Positions 9,359-19,749 of a stretch of 64,000 bases of DNA are shown here, piece after piece. The stretch spans positions 434,001 to 498,000 of the forward strand of contig CAWETL010000006.1 in the NCBI GenBank assembly GCA_963812085.1, read 5' to 3'. This stretch comes from SPDF01 sp963812085 (GTDB lineage Bacteria > Gemmatimonadota > Gemmatimonadetes > Gemmatimonadales > GWC2-71-9). The stretch's first letter is position 1, and every line of letters begins with the position of its first letter. The notes beneath the pieces were generated by a model, which worked only from the letters and a program-made list of their open reading frames with translations, made no database searches and was not told where the DNA came from. The position numbers and the translations under genes are program-made.

Positions 9359-11043
9359 AGGGCCCCCTGGCGGCGCTGGGCCGCGATGTAATCGGAGGTG
9401 CGCATCGAGAGCGCGAGAATCGTCCAGGTCGGATTCTTGTCGGCCTGGGACACGAAGGGCCCGCCGTCGGCCACGAAGAGGTTCTTCACGTCGTGCGCCT
9501 GGCAATGGGCGTTGACCACCGAGCGCGTCGGGTCGTTCCCCATCCGCACGCAGCCGAGTTCGTGGATGATCTGCCCGCCGGTGGCGATGCCGTAGCCCTG
9601 TTCCCTGGTGGGCATCGGCGAGAACACTTCGCCTCCCATCTCGGCGATGAGCGCGCGGAAGGTCTCCTGCATGTGCTTGACCTGCTTGTACTCGTAGTCG
9701 CTCCACTGCCAGTGGAACTTCAGGACCGGGATACCCCATTGGTCCTTCGTCTCGGGGTCGATTTCGCAGTAGGACTGCGCGTTGGGGATCATCTCGCCCC
9801 GGCCGCTGAAGCCGATGGTCGTGCCGTAGAGCCGGCGGTAGGAGTCCTTGAGCGCGGCGCCGTAGCCGCCGAAGTCGGGGTAGCTCTCGATGCCCCCCAT
9901 GAAGCCGTAGGAAGGCTGCCCGCGCCCGCCCCAGATCTCGATGTGGTAGCCCCGGGGAAAATCGAGCTTCCGGTTGTCGAGCCACCAGGGGGAATAGAGA
10001 TGGCCGCCGCCGACGCCGTCCTCGTTGTGCGGGATGCCGTTTTCGAGCTTCGGGATGAAACCCGCCACGTCGGTACCGGTGGTGTCGGTCAGGTACTTGC
10101 CCACCACACCGCTCGAGTTGGCCAGGCCGTGGGGAAAGCGGCTGCTCTTCGAATTGAGCAGGAGGCGCGCCGATTCGCAGGCGCTGGCGGCGAGGACCAC
10201 GATGCGTGCACTGACGTGCTTGTCAGTGCCGGTGGCCTTGTCCACGTAGGTCACGCCGTCACAGAGCCCGTTGGAACCCAGGGTCACCTCGCGGGCCATC
10301 GCGTTGGTGATCAGCGTCAGCTTGGTCGTCGCGAGCGCCGGCGGGATGAGGACGTTGGTGGAGGAGAAGTTGGCGTTCACCGCGCATCCGCGGTTGCACT
10401 GCCCGCAGTAGTGGCAGGCGGGCCGGTCGCCGAGGGGCTGGGTCAGGATCGAGAGCCGCGCCGGGATGCAGGCCACCTTGAGGTTGTCGCAGGCCTGCTT
10501 GACCAGCAGTTCGTAGCAGCGCGGCTTCGGCGCCGGAAGGAAGTGGCCGTCGGGATGGTTGGGCAGCCCTTCCGCGCTTCCGAAGATGCCGATCAGGTCG
10601 TCCACCTGGTCGTAGTAGGGCGCGATGTCGTTGTAGCCGATGGGCCAGTCGTCGCCCAGGCCGTCGAGACTCTTCCGCCGGAAGTCGTCGGGGCCGAACC
10701 GGAGCGAAATGCGGCCCCAGTGATTGGTGCGGCCGCCCACCATCCGGGCCCGCCACCAGCCGAATTCCGATCCGGTGGCCACGGTGTACGGCTCGCCGGG
10801 GAGCTCCCAGCCGCCCACGCAAGCGTCGAACTCGCCGAACGGCTTGGCCTTGGTGGAGGCGCCGCGTTTCGGTGAATTGAACGGCCAGGTGAGCATCGCG
10901 GAGTCGGTGACGTTGTTCCACGGGCCGCCGGCCTCGAGGAGAACGACGTTGGCGCCGGCCTGGGTGAGCCGGTAGGCCGCCATGCCGCCGCCTGCCCCCG
11001 AACCGACGATGCACACGTCGTAAATCGTGTCCTTGGCCGTCAT
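9355..11043 (-). CDS. GMC-family FAD-dependent sugar dehydrogenase, large subunit
   Basis: 562 residues from the ATG at 11043. The FAD dinucleotide-binding motif is VGSGAGGGMAAYRL (about residues 13-26). RMVGGRTNHWGR marks the GMC flavin loop and the C-terminal half contains HELGCVRMG and NPTWTILAL, the regions with the catalytic His/Asn pair. The Cys-rich stretch CHYCGQCNRGC suggests an iron-sulfur centre, as in membrane-linked fructose/gluconate dehydrogenases. No signal peptide is present; export would depend on the Tat-bearing partner encoded next. The likely reaction is oxidation of a sugar hydroxyl, passing electrons towards quinone or cytochrome. No cytochrome c subunit is visible nearby. 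Confidence 0.92.
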   Translation of the reverse strand: MTAKDTIYDVCIVGSGAGGGMAAYRLTQAGANVVLLEAGGPWNNVTDSAMLTWPFNSPKRGASTKAKPFGEFDACVGGWELPGEPYTVATGSEFGWWRARMVGGRTNHWGRISLRFGPDDFRRKSLDGLGDDWPIGYNDIAPYYDQVDDLIGIFGSAEGLPNHPDGHFLPAPKPRCYELLVKQACDNLKVACIPARLSILTQPLGDRPACHYCGQCNRGCAVNANFSSTNVLIPPALATTKLTLITNAMAREVTLGSNGLCDGVTYVDKATGTDKHVSARIVVLAASACESARLLLNSKSSRFPHGLANSSGVVGKYLTDTTGTDVAGFIPKLENGIPHNEDGVGGGHLYSPWWLDNRKLDFPRGYHIEIWGGRGQPSYGFMGGIESYPDFGGYGAALKDSYRRLYGTTIGFSGRGEMIPNAQSYCEIDPETKDQWGIPVLKFHWQWSDYEYKQVKHMQETFRALIAEMGGEVFSPMPTREQGYGIATGGQIIHELGCVRMGNDPTRSVVNAHCQAHDVKNLFVADGGPFVSQADKNPTWTILALSMRTSDYIAAQRRQGAL

Positions 11044-11074
11044 CGCATACCTGGAAGAAGGGAGATTCGGGAAA

Positions 11075-13375
11075 CTAGTGCGCGAGCCAGCCGCCGGCCA
11101 GCGGCACCGGCGTGCCGCCGTCGGGGGCGATGGTGGCGCCGAGGCTGGCGCCGCCGCTGCCCTGGACGTAGCGGATCGTCAGCGGGTGGATGCCGGCCTC
11201 GAGCGCGACCATGCCGGCGCGGACCGCGTCGGAATGCCAGCCGTCGTTGTCCACGACGATTCGGTCGCCGACTTCGAGCACGCTGCCGTCGTCGGAGGAG
11301 AGGGTGATGGTGTAGAGGCCCGCCTGCTCGACCCGCAGGTAGCCGGTGAAGAGCAATCCGTAGGTCTCGGAGCGCTGGAATCCAGGCAGGCCGACCGCCG
11401 CTGCCGTCGCGACGCGGGTCGGATCGACCGTGCCGACTGCGCGGGCATTGGGGAAGGCCTGCTCGTAGTACGCCACCCGCAGTCCCGGCTCCAGCGCCGT
11501 CGAGGGCATCCGGCCGGCCGGCTGCAGCGTAGTCCTGGAGAATCTTGCCTGCCTCGGCGGGCTGCTGGCGCCCCCGGGGAGGAACACCGCCGCGGTCACC
11601 ACGATCCCCATCGTGTCGACCGGGATCGCGAGAGGCGCCGGCGCCACCGGCGAGTCCGTCGTGGGCATCGTGCCGTCCAGGGTGTAGCGCACGACGCCGT
11701 TGGGCAGCGGGCTACGAATCGTGACACTGGCCGTGTCGCCGAGCGTGAGCCGATCCTGTTCAAGCCCGAGCACGCTCGGCACCCGGTAGTTGACGCCCAG
11801 CCGGTCCAGGGCGGCGAGGGCCGCGGGGAGGCGCGCGATGAACCGCTCCCAGTCGCGCGCCGAGGCGGGGCTCCAGGTGACCTCGGCCATGGCGAGCATC
11901 CGGGGGAAGACCATGAACTCCACCCGGTCCGTCGTGGCGATGTACTCGGTCCAGACATTGCCCTGGGCGCCAAGGATGTGCGTGGCCTGTTCGGGCGTGA
12001 GCACGCTCGGCACCGGCTCAAAGGCGTAGACCCGCTCGAGCGGCAGGTTGCCGCCGATGGAGAAGGGCTCGAGGGCGGGATCTCCCTGGGCGTAATCGAA
12101 GTAGGCCGCACCGGTGGGCGTCATGATCACGTCGTGCCCCTGCTGAGCCGCGGCGATGCCGCCGCTCACGCCGCGCCAGCTCATCACGGTGGCCTCCGGG
12201 GCCAGGCCGCCCTCGAGGATTTCGTCCCAGCCAATGAGCCGGCGGCCATGGGCGCTGAGGAAGCGTTCGATCCGCTGGGTGAACCAGCTCTGGAGCTCCT
12301 CCTCGTTCTTCAGGTTTTCCCGCTGCATCACCGACTGGGCCACGTCGCTGGTCTTCCAGCGCGCCTTCGGGGCCTCGTCGCCGCCGATGTGGATGTAGGG
12401 CCCCGGAAAGAGCGCCATCACCTCGGTCAGCACGCCTTCGAGGAATGCAAAGGTGGCCTCGCTTGGGCAGAAGATGTCCTCTTCGACGCCCCAGACGGTG
12501 CTCACCTCGAAGGGGCCCGGAGTGCAGGCCAGCTCGGGGTAGGCGGCGAGCGCGGCCTTGGCGTGGCCGGGCATTTCGATTTCGGGGATGATGGTCACGT
12601 GGCGTGCGGCGGCGTAGGCCACGACTTCGCGGACCTGGGCCTGGGTGTAGTAGCCGCAGTAGCGGGTGCTGTCGCCGATGTAGGGGTTGAAGTTCCGACC
12701 CACGACCGTCTCGCGGCGGCAGGAGCCCACCTCGGTGAGCTTGGGGTAGCCCTTGATCGCGATGCGCCAGCCCTGGTCGTCGGTCAGGTGCCAGTGGAAG
12801 GTGTTGAACTTGTAGCGACTGAGGAGATCGATGTACCGCTCGACGAACGCCACCGGAAAGAAGTGCCGGGCAACATCGAGATGCATCCCGCGGTACGAGA
12901 ACCGGGGAGAGTCGCTGATCTGCACCCGCGGCACGGTGCCGGGCGCGCCGGCGTGAAGCAACTGGCGCACGGTCTGGAGGCCGTAAAAGAGACCGGCCTC
13001 GGTGGGCGCCTCGACGACCACGCCGCCGGGCTGGGTCCAGATCCGGTATCCCTCGGCGCCGAGGATGGAATCGGGGGCGCGGAGGCGGAGGGTGAGTCCG
13101 GCGGCCGGCGACGTGGTGGTGACGGGGCGCCAGCCGATTTCTGACTGGATCAGGTCGGCGGCGTACGCCCGCAGCTGCTGGAGTGCGCGGGCGTTCTTCG
13201 CGTCCACCCGGATCGTGCGGGCGAGTGCGACCGACCCGGTATCCTGGACGAGGGCGCGCGGCCAGGGGATGAGCGGGAGGGGCGATTGCGCGGTGGCGGC
13301 CCCGGGAAGGAGCAGCAGCGCCAGAATTGGAATCACGCGTGGGATCAACTGGTAACCTGCTTCGGAATGGGGCAC
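11075..13375 (-). CDS. Exported beta-N-acetylhexosaminidase, GH20, with PA14-like C-terminus
   Basis: 766 residues with a Sec signal (residues 1-30, ending ATAQ). Residues about 35-150 form the GH20 N-terminal domain. The catalytic TIM barrel follows (about 155-510), beginning YRGMHLDVARHFF and containing the Asp333-Glu334 catalytic pair in HIGGDEAPK. The remaining part has a beta-sandwich and a PA14-like module (about 635-766; YLRVEQAGLYTITLSSDDGS), a carbohydrate-binding fold. It removes terminal GlcNAc/GalNAc from glycans or chitooligosaccharides in the periplasm or outside. It is first in the operon with the GMC complex, so released hexosamine or glycan ends could be the substrate of the dehydrogenase. 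Confidence 0.95.
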   Translation of the reverse strand: MPHSEAGYQLIPRVIPILALLLLPGAATAQSPLPLIPWPRALVQDTGSVALARTIRVDAKNARALQQLRAYAADLIQSEIGWRPVTTTSPAAGLTLRLRAPDSILGAEGYRIWTQPGGVVVEAPTEAGLFYGLQTVRQLLHAGAPGTVPRVQISDSPRFSYRGMHLDVARHFFPVAFVERYIDLLSRYKFNTFHWHLTDDQGWRIAIKGYPKLTEVGSCRRETVVGRNFNPYIGDSTRYCGYYTQAQVREVVAYAAARHVTIIPEIEMPGHAKAALAAYPELACTPGPFEVSTVWGVEEDIFCPSEATFAFLEGVLTEVMALFPGPYIHIGGDEAPKARWKTSDVAQSVMQRENLKNEEELQSWFTQRIERFLSAHGRRLIGWDEILEGGLAPEATVMSWRGVSGGIAAAQQGHDVIMTPTGAAYFDYAQGDPALEPFSIGGNLPLERVYAFEPVPSVLTPEQATHILGAQGNVWTEYIATTDRVEFMVFPRMLAMAEVTWSPASARDWERFIARLPAALAALDRLGVNYRVPSVLGLEQDRLTLGDTASVTIRSPLPNGVVRYTLDGTMPTTDSPVAPAPLAIPVDTMGIVVTAAVFLPGGASSPPRQARFSRTTLQPAGRMPSTALEPGLRVAYYEQAFPNARAVGTVDPTRVATAAAVGLPGFQRSETYGLLFTGYLRVEQAGLYTITLSSDDGSVLEVGDRIVVDNDGWHSDAVRAGMVALEAGIHPLTIRYVQGSGGASLGATIAPDGGTPVPLAGGWLAH

Positions 13376-13474
13376 TGACCCTGGGTCATAAGATGACGCG
13401 TGCCTCGCTCCCGCGCGAGTGGGGCCGCGCTTATGCTTCTGCGGTCAGCCTCGCCCCGCCCGATCGGAGACACC

Positions 13475-14095
13475 ATGCGCCGGCTCGCGTTCGTGACCGC
13501 CCTGCCACTGATCGTTGCCGCCGTTCCGCTTCGCGCTCAGGCCGGGATCGAGATCACGCCGACCGTCGGCTACCGTTTCGGCGGTACCGTCACCGCCGAC
13601 GAAGGCCTCTTCTCGGCCGCCAGCAGCGTGGCCTGGGGAGGCACCCTCGGCATACGGGTCAAGCCCGACGGCCTGGTGGAAGTGGTCTACAGCCGGCAGT
13701 CCACCTCGATCGCCTTCGACCCCGACACGAGCGCCAGGAATGTGACCGTCGGCGACGCCACGATCGAGTACCTCCAGATCGGCGGGGCACTGGAGTTCGG
13801 TCACGATCCCAACACCAGGCCGTACTTCGCGCTGACGATCGGCGGCACCCGGTTCGCCCCGAAGGCACCGGGCCTGGGCGAGGATTGGCGCTTTTCCTTT
13901 GGCGGGGCCCTCGGGGTGAAAAAGTATCTGAGTCAGCACTTCGGGCTTCGGGCCCAGGCCCGACTCTGGATGAGCACTCTTTCCAGCGACAGCCAGTTCT
14001 GGTGCACGCTGCCGGGTGGCTGCGTGATCCACGCGTCGAACGGCGTCTTCTTCACCCAGGGAGAGCTGAGCGGCGGACTGATCTTCATCTTCTAG
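13475..14095 (+). CDS. Outer-membrane beta-barrel protein
   Basis: 206 residues. The ATG at 13475 is preferred because it follows GGAG by 5 bases and begins a Sec signal (MRRLAFVTALPLIVAAVPLRAQA). The mature chain has alternating hydrophobic/polar strands suited to a small 8-10-strand barrel (IEITPTVGYRFGG, GGTLGIRVKPDGLVEVVYSR, YFALTIGGTRF) and ends in Phe (GGLIFIF), the outer-membrane insertion signature. It resembles opacity-type porin-fold proteins; no specific function can be read. It is transcribed towards the phosphodiesterase gene, with palindromic element copy 1 between them. Confidence 0.75.
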   Translation: MRRLAFVTALPLIVAAVPLRAQAGIEITPTVGYRFGGTVTADEGLFSAASSVAWGGTLGIRVKPDGLVEVVYSRQSTSIAFDPDTSARNVTVGDATIEYLQIGGALEFGHDPNTRPYFALTIGGTRFAPKAPGLGEDWRFSFGGALGVKKYLSQHFGLRAQARLWMSTLSSDSQFWCTLPGGCVIHASNGVFFTQGELSGGLIFIF

Positions 14096-14109
14096 TCCCG
14101 GCGTGGGCT

Positions 14110-14217
14110 GCCGGCTTGGGATGGTCCTCCGGGCAGAAGCAGTTCGCGCCCCCTCCGCGTGTACCCCGCTCCGGGGGACGCGAACTGACTGCCCTCCGGA
14201 CCATTCCCATCGCCGGC
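14110..14217. repeat. Long-stem palindromic element, copy 1 (type A core)
   Basis: The left arm runs GCCGGC, two bases, GGGATGGTCC, then to TTCGCG at 14148. The right arm from 14179 mirrors it (CGCGAACTGACTGCCC, GGACCATTCCC, GCCGGC). The arms are about 38 bases each with a 30-base GC-rich centre. It occupies almost the whole gap between two convergent genes. Four relatives exist at 36892, 37025, 38150 and 38307. It could be a MITE/REP element, a bidirectional terminator or a structured RNA. Confidence 0.85.
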
Positions 14218-14232
14218 ATCAACCATCTGCGT

Positions 14233-15345
14233 TCAGTGTTTCCCGCCGAATACCGGCAGCGGCTTTGCCGCTCCCGACACCGCCGACCAGTCGAGCCCAA
14301 GCGAGGCCGCAACCGTCGCCGCGATCTGCGACTGCGTGACCGGCGGAACGTCACGCCGCTCGCCGAGGGCCGGCGTGCCGGGCCCCATCACCGCCACCCA
14401 GATGTACTCCGCCCCTTCCACCTTGGCGCCGTGGTTGCGCCACTCCCTGAGCCCGCTCCCCCGCCCGTGGTCGGTCGTGATGATGAAGGTGGTCGTGCCG
14501 GCGTACTCCGGCATGGCCTGTACGGCCTGCCAGAGGTCCCGAATGAAGCCGTCCACACGGTGCGCCGACGCGAGGTACTGGTCGTAGCGGCCCTCGTGGG
14601 CCCACTCGTCGGTCTCGCCATAACCGATGAACATCGCCTGCGGGTGATCGGTCTCGAGGTATTCCCTGACCACCGCCTGCATGAAGGCGTCGTAGGGCAT
14701 TTCGGGCCAGACGCGGGTGGTGGTGGCGTAGAGCGTGTCGAGGAGGACGCGGGCCGGCACGCCGCTTCCGGGAAAAGGGGAATCCCAGCCGGCGTGCACC
14801 AGCATCGGCGCGCGGTCGCGGTTGAAAATCGGGGCAAAGGCATCCCAGGTGCCGAAGGCCGCCACCAGCCCCTGGAACCCGGGCTGGCCGGCGAGCCACT
14901 CGAAGACGGTGACGTTGGGGTTGGGGCCGTAGTCGTTCCGGTCGATGCGGGGATCGGGCTTGCCGGTCAGCATCTCGTTGTAGCCGGGATATGAGAACTT
15001 GAAGCCGTTGGTCACAGCCGCCGTGCTGCCGAGGTTCCGGTTGCCGTAGATCTGTCCGTCGCGGGCCACGACGCTCCACATGAACGGCATGAGCGCCCGC
15101 CGGTTGGCGGCGGCATCGCCCACCAGATAGGCCCGTCGGAGTGCGGCGGTGTCCTCGACCTGTCCGTACTCCACGCTGTTCAGCGCGGAGTCCGCTCCGC
15201 CGAAGAGCTCCTGCCACCGGAAGCCGTCGGTCACGATCAGCACCACGTGCCGGCGCGCCGGCGCCTGGGCCCGCGCCGGTACAACGGAGGCCGCGACTCC
15301 GAGGAAGAGGACCGCGGCCGTCCTGATCCATCGAAAGCGCGGCAC
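14233..15345 (-). CDS. Alkaline-phosphatase-superfamily phosphodiesterase/sulfatase-like protein
   Basis: 370 residues. The GTG at 15345 (VPRFRWIRTAAVLFLGVAASV) is chosen because it lies just after the upstream stop and yields a Sec signal ending ARAQ; an ATG at 15399 would extend into the upstream gene. Metal-binding motifs of the superfamily are present: LIVTDGFRWQELFGG near the mature N-terminus, the nucleophile region GFKFSYPGYNEMLTG with Ser in place of the usual Thr, and the late TTDHGRGSG. Relatives include nucleotide pyrophosphatase/phosphodiesterases and putative sulfatases. Periplasmic hydrolysis of a phosphate or sulfate ester is likely; the substrate is unknown. Confidence 0.8.
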   Translation of the reverse strand: MPRFRWIRTAAVLFLGVAASVVPARAQAPARRHVVLIVTDGFRWQELFGGADSALNSVEYGQVEDTAALRRAYLVGDAAANRRALMPFMWSVVARDGQIYGNRNLGSTAAVTNGFKFSYPGYNEMLTGKPDPRIDRNDYGPNPNVTVFEWLAGQPGFQGLVAAFGTWDAFAPIFNRDRAPMLVHAGWDSPFPGSGVPARVLLDTLYATTTRVWPEMPYDAFMQAVVREYLETDHPQAMFIGYGETDEWAHEGRYDQYLASAHRVDGFIRDLWQAVQAMPEYAGTTTFIITTDHGRGSGLREWRNHGAKVEGAEYIWVAVMGPGTPALGERRDVPPVTQSQIAATVAASLGLDWSAVSGAAKPLPVFGGKH

Positions 15346-15349
15346 TCGG

Positions 15350-15712
15350 CTATGCCTTCTTTCCGGCAAAGAGCTGGCCGACGACCCCGCCGATCGCACC
15401 GGCTACCACCGAGCTCCCGGTACCGATGGCGATGGTGTCCATGCCGGTCTGGCCTGTGGCCATCGAGACCAGGGTGCCGATCAGGGCGCTGACCCCCGCG
15501 GCGACCGCGCCGCCACCCGCCGCCCCGCCCATCCCCGCCGGCTTGGCCATCATGGAGGCAATGACACCGGTGGCCGCCGCGATACTGGTGCCCCCGATGG
15601 CAAAGTTCTGCCCGACCATCGGGCTCACCTTGCCGAGCAGGATCATGCCGACCTGCAGGACGGTGCCGATGATCGGTCGGCTGGACAGGCCCTTCAGCAT
15701 GCTCTCGTTCAT
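15350..15712 (-). CDS. Small glycine/alanine-rich membrane protein, unknown
   Basis: 120 residues, starting MNESMLKGLSSRPIIGTVLQ. The chain is rich in Gly, Ala and small hydrophobics with three likely membrane segments (about 13-33, 38-58 and 66-110) and a lysine-rich end (FAGKKA). It stops 5 bases before the start of the phosphodiesterase gene, so the two are probably co-transcribed. I do not recognise a family; the repeated Gly-Gly/Ala-Gly pattern resembles Gly-zipper membrane proteins. Confidence 0.7.
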   Translation of the reverse strand: MNESMLKGLSSRPIIGTVLQVGMILLGKVSPMVGQNFAIGGTSIAAATGVIASMMAKPAGMGGAAGGGAVAAGVSALIGTLVSMATGQTGMDTIAIGTGSSVVAGAIGGVVGQLFAGKKA

Positions 15713-15775
15713 CGGGGTGCTCCTTGCGGTGAGGGGAAGCCCGCTGGGGCGGACGTCAGGCGGATGGTCGCTCGC

Positions 15776-16652
<877 letters not shown>

Positions 16653-16660
<8 letters not shown>

Positions 16661-17495
16661 CCTGGAACCGCAGTGCCCGGAGGTAGGCGTAGCTCGCCGC
16701 GATCGAGGCGAAGGGGTCGGCTGGCTCGTCGTGCTCGACGAACTCGTGCTTGATGCCGGCCTGCTTCCGGTGCGCGAAGATCGCGGCCCAGTCGATCACT
16801 CCGGCGCCCACGTCCACCATCTGGCCCTGCGCCGTGCGGTCCTTGACGTGCACCAGCGGAAAGCGCCCCGGGTATTTGGCGAAGTACGCCAGCGGGTTCT
16901 TTCCGCCATCGACGGTCCAGTAGAGGTCCATCTCGAAGCAGACGAGCTCGGGATCGGTGTTGTCGAGCAGCACGTCGTAGGGCACCTGTCCGTCCATCGA
17001 GGCCATCTCGAAGGCGTGGTTGTGATAGCCGAAGCGAAACCCTGCCGATTTGGCCTGCTTCCCCAGCCGGTTGAAAGTGCCCGCGATGCGCTTGTAGTCC
17101 TCGATGGAGGCCCGGCGCGCGGCGTCGATCCAGGCCACGACGAGGTACTCGACCCCGATGGTCCGCGCCGCCTCCACCGTCGGTGCCCAGTCCTTCTCCA
17201 GCGAGTCGAGATCCAGGTGCGCGGAGGGGGCGGAGAGCTTTGCCGTCTTGAGCGAGGCCTTCACCTGTGCCGGGGTTCGCCCCATGTATCCGGCGAACTC
17301 GACCTCCTGGTAGCCGATCGCGGCGACTTTGCGGAGGGTCCCGTCGAAATCCGCCTTGAGGGCGTCGCGGACGGTGTAGAGCTGCACGCCGATCTTCTTC
17401 AATCGGTCGGCTCCTCCCGGCACGGACCAGCCCGGCAGCGCGGCAGCGGCCGCTGCCGCACCTATCGTGCGCAACACCTCGCGGCGCGTGGCCAT
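16653..17495 (-). CDS. Sugar phosphate isomerase/epimerase family protein with Tat signal
   Basis: 280 residues from the ATG at 17495, which shares a base with the stop of the GMC gene (TGATG). The N-terminus MATRREVLRTIGAAAAAAALPG is a Tat signal. The body is an AP-endonuclease-2/xylose-isomerase-like TIM barrel: KIGVQLYTVRDAL, IGYQEVEFAGYMG, RFGYHNHAFEM with His and Glu ligands, CFEMDLYWTVDGG, VHVKDR and KHEFVEHDE at the end. Members near GMC dehydrogenases are implicated in elimination or isomerisation steps on oxidised sugars. It is one of two different barrel enzymes in this operon, suggesting consecutive steps. Confidence 0.88.
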
Positions 17496-19178
17496 CAGAG
17501 TTCCCCTCTCTTCATGCTGGCCACGGCAAAGTCGGCAGCCCGGGCGGTCAGCGCCATGTAGGTAATGGACGGGTTCTGGTTGGCGGACGAGGCCATGCAT
17601 GCGCCGTCGGTCAGGAAGAGGTTCTTCACGTCGTGGGCCTGGTTGTGGGCATTGAGCACCGAAGTGGCCGGGTCCCGTCCCATCCGCGCGGTACCCATCT
17701 CGTGGATCGTGAGCCCCGGCGGGTTGTCCTCGACGAACGAACTGATTTCGGTGGCGCCCGCCGCCTCCAGCATCTCGGCGGCCGTCACCGACATGTCCTG
17801 CAGCAGGGCGCGCTCGTTCTCCCGCCAGCGGCAGTGGATCCGGAGCGCGGGAATCCCCCACTTGTCCCTCGCGACCGGATCGAGCTCGACGAAGTTGTCG
17901 GGATTGGGCAGGCACTCCCCGAATCCATAGAAGCTGAAGCGCCACGGCCCCGGCTCCCGGAGCGATGCCTTGAACTCCTTTCCCATCCCCGGCGTCGTGC
18001 TGCCCCGCCCCCAGTCGCTCCGGCCGCCGCCGCCCTGGAAGGCGTACCCGCGGAGGAATTCGGGCTGCGCCTTGGTCACGTTGCGGAACCGTGGCAGGTA
18101 TGTCCCGTTGGGACGGTTGCCGTAGATCCACTCCGATTCGTAGCCGGGAATCGTTCCCCGGGCGCCGCCGCCCATGACATGGTCCATCAGGTTGCGCCCG
18201 AGCTGGCCGCTGGAATTGGCCAGGCCATTCGGGAATTCGGGCGATGTCGAGTGGAGCAGGATCCTGGTGGACTCCAGCGTCGAGGCGTTGAGGAAGATGA
18301 TCCGCGCCCGGAACTCGAGCGCTTCCATCGTCTGGGCGTCGATGACCCGAACCCCGGCCGCACGCCCCAGCTTCGGGTCGTAGATCACACTATGGACCAC
18401 ACTGTGAGGCCGGAGTGTGAGCCGGCCGGTGGCCCCGGCGGCTGGCAGCGTGGAGCCGATGCTGTTGAAATAGGAGTGGGTAATGCAGCCCCGCTCGCAC
18501 GGGCCCGCAGTAGTGGCAGGCCTTCCGGCCGTTGTGGTCCTGGGTCAGGATGGCCGCGCGTCCGATGGTGAGCGACCGCTCGGCGCCGAAGGCCCGCTTC
18601 AGCCGGTCCCGCACGTGCCGCTCGGCGCAGTTGAGCGGCATCGGCGGGAGGAACTCGCCGTCCGGCAGCTGGGAGAGACCCATCCGCTCGCCGCTCACCC
18701 CGATGAAGCGCTCCACGTAGCTGTACCAGGGGGCGATATCGGCGTAGCGGATGGGCCAGTCGGTGCCGTGACCGTCGCGCAGGTTCGCCGTGAAGTCGAG
18801 GTCGCTCCAGCGGTACACCTGCCGGCCCCACATGATGGAGCGTCCGCCCACTTGCCGGCCGCGGATCCACCGGAACGGCTCCGCGGCATCGGTGGTGTAC
18901 GGATTCTCCAGGTCGTTCACGAAGAACTTGCTGCCCCATTCGTCGCAGGCGTAACAGTCCTTCTGCACCGGTTGCTCGCGGGCCAGTCGCTGGCGGTCGC
19001 CGTAGCCGCGGAAGTGGAGCTGCCAGGGCGGCACATGCTCCACGTAGTCCTTGGCGGGGTCGATCGGCCCGCCGGCCTCGAGCACCAGGGTGTTGAGTCC
19101 CCGTTCCGTCAGCTCCTTCGCAGCCCACCCGCCGCTGATGCCGGAGCCCACCACGATCGCGTCGTAGGCCTTGGGCAT
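17495..19178 (-). pseudogene. GMC-family sugar dehydrogenase large subunit, interrupted by a one-base frameshift
   Basis: Two reading frames together encode one GMC protein of about 560 residues, the same size as the paralogue at 9355. The 5' frame starts MPKAYDAIVVGSGISGG (FAD motif) and is correct to CHYCGP; the 3' frame resumes with CERGCITHSYFNSIGS and runs to HEMGTARMG and NPSITYMAL. Removing one G (plus-strand C near 18500) restores a CHYCGPCERGC cysteine cluster like the CHYCGQCNRGC of the paralogue. The frame break is therefore a single inserted base: either a sequencing error or a recent inactivation. Flanking genes overlap it on both sides (TGATG) and look intact, which favours an error or a very young lesion. 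Confidence 0.85.
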
Positions 19179-19747
19179 CAGAGCGCTCCCGGGCGCGCGG
19201 CCGGCAGGGGACCGCAGGCGTCGAACCGACCGGGGATCATCGGCCGCTCGAGCTCCTGCAGCGCGCCCGCCGCCGAGTTGTAATAGCCATAGAGGGTGAG
19301 CGACTTGAACCGCACCCAGAACGGCGTCGGCGCGTTCGGGTCGGCCTTTCGTGCCGCGAGCGCCTCGGTTTCGACCTGCGCCAGCACCGCCACCTGCTGC
19401 TCCGCGTTCAACTCGATGAATCGGCCCCCCTGGCCGGCGCTCCGCCGGTCGAGATCGGCGAGCCCCGCGAGGAACTGCGTCCGCTCTTCCGGTTCATACC
19501 ACTCGCCCACGATGACGTCGATGAACTCGGGGACCCCGGCCTCCGTGGCGCCCGGGGTGTCGGTGGCGGGGATGATGCAGTCGCTCACCACCGACACGGT
19601 GGCGGCCTGGTGCGGGTCGAGCGCCTTGAACTGGTACGGTTGGCCGGGGCGGGCCGCCTGCACAGTCGGATTGCCCCTGTCCCCCCGGCAGGCCAGGCCC
19701 GTCAGGCCTGCCCCGGCAAGCAGCGCAAGCAGTTCACGGCGGTCCAC
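19178..19747 (-). CDS. Gluconate 2-dehydrogenase subunit 3-like protein, second copy
   Basis: 189 residues using the GTG at 19747, which lies 2 bases after the upstream stop; a longer reading to 19780 would overlap that gene. The N-terminus VDRRELLALLAGAGLTGLAC has a twin-Arg, a hydrophobic core and a lipobox-like Cys, suggesting Tat export. The mature part contains FKALDPHQAATVSVVSDCIIP and GVPEFIDVIVGEWY, matching the gluconate-2-DH3 domain. It directly precedes the second GMC gene, the usual partner arrangement (here small subunit first, whereas the first set has large subunit first). Confidence 0.87.
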   Translation of the reverse strand: MDRRELLALLAGAGLTGLACRGDRGNPTVQAARPGQPYQFKALDPHQAATVSVVSDCIIPATDTPGATEAGVPEFIDVIVGEWYEPEERTQFLAGLADLDRRSAGQGGRFIELNAEQQVAVLAQVETEALAARKADPNAPTPFWVRFKSLTLYGYYNSAAGALQELERPMIPGRFDACGPLPAARPGAL

Positions 19748-19749
19748 GA

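Noticed and set aside
11027..13144. Long plus-strand open frame opposite the GH20 gene
   Set aside because: GH20 catalytic motifs and signal peptide lie on the minus strand; the antisense frame is low-complexity in Ala/Gly/Arg/His.
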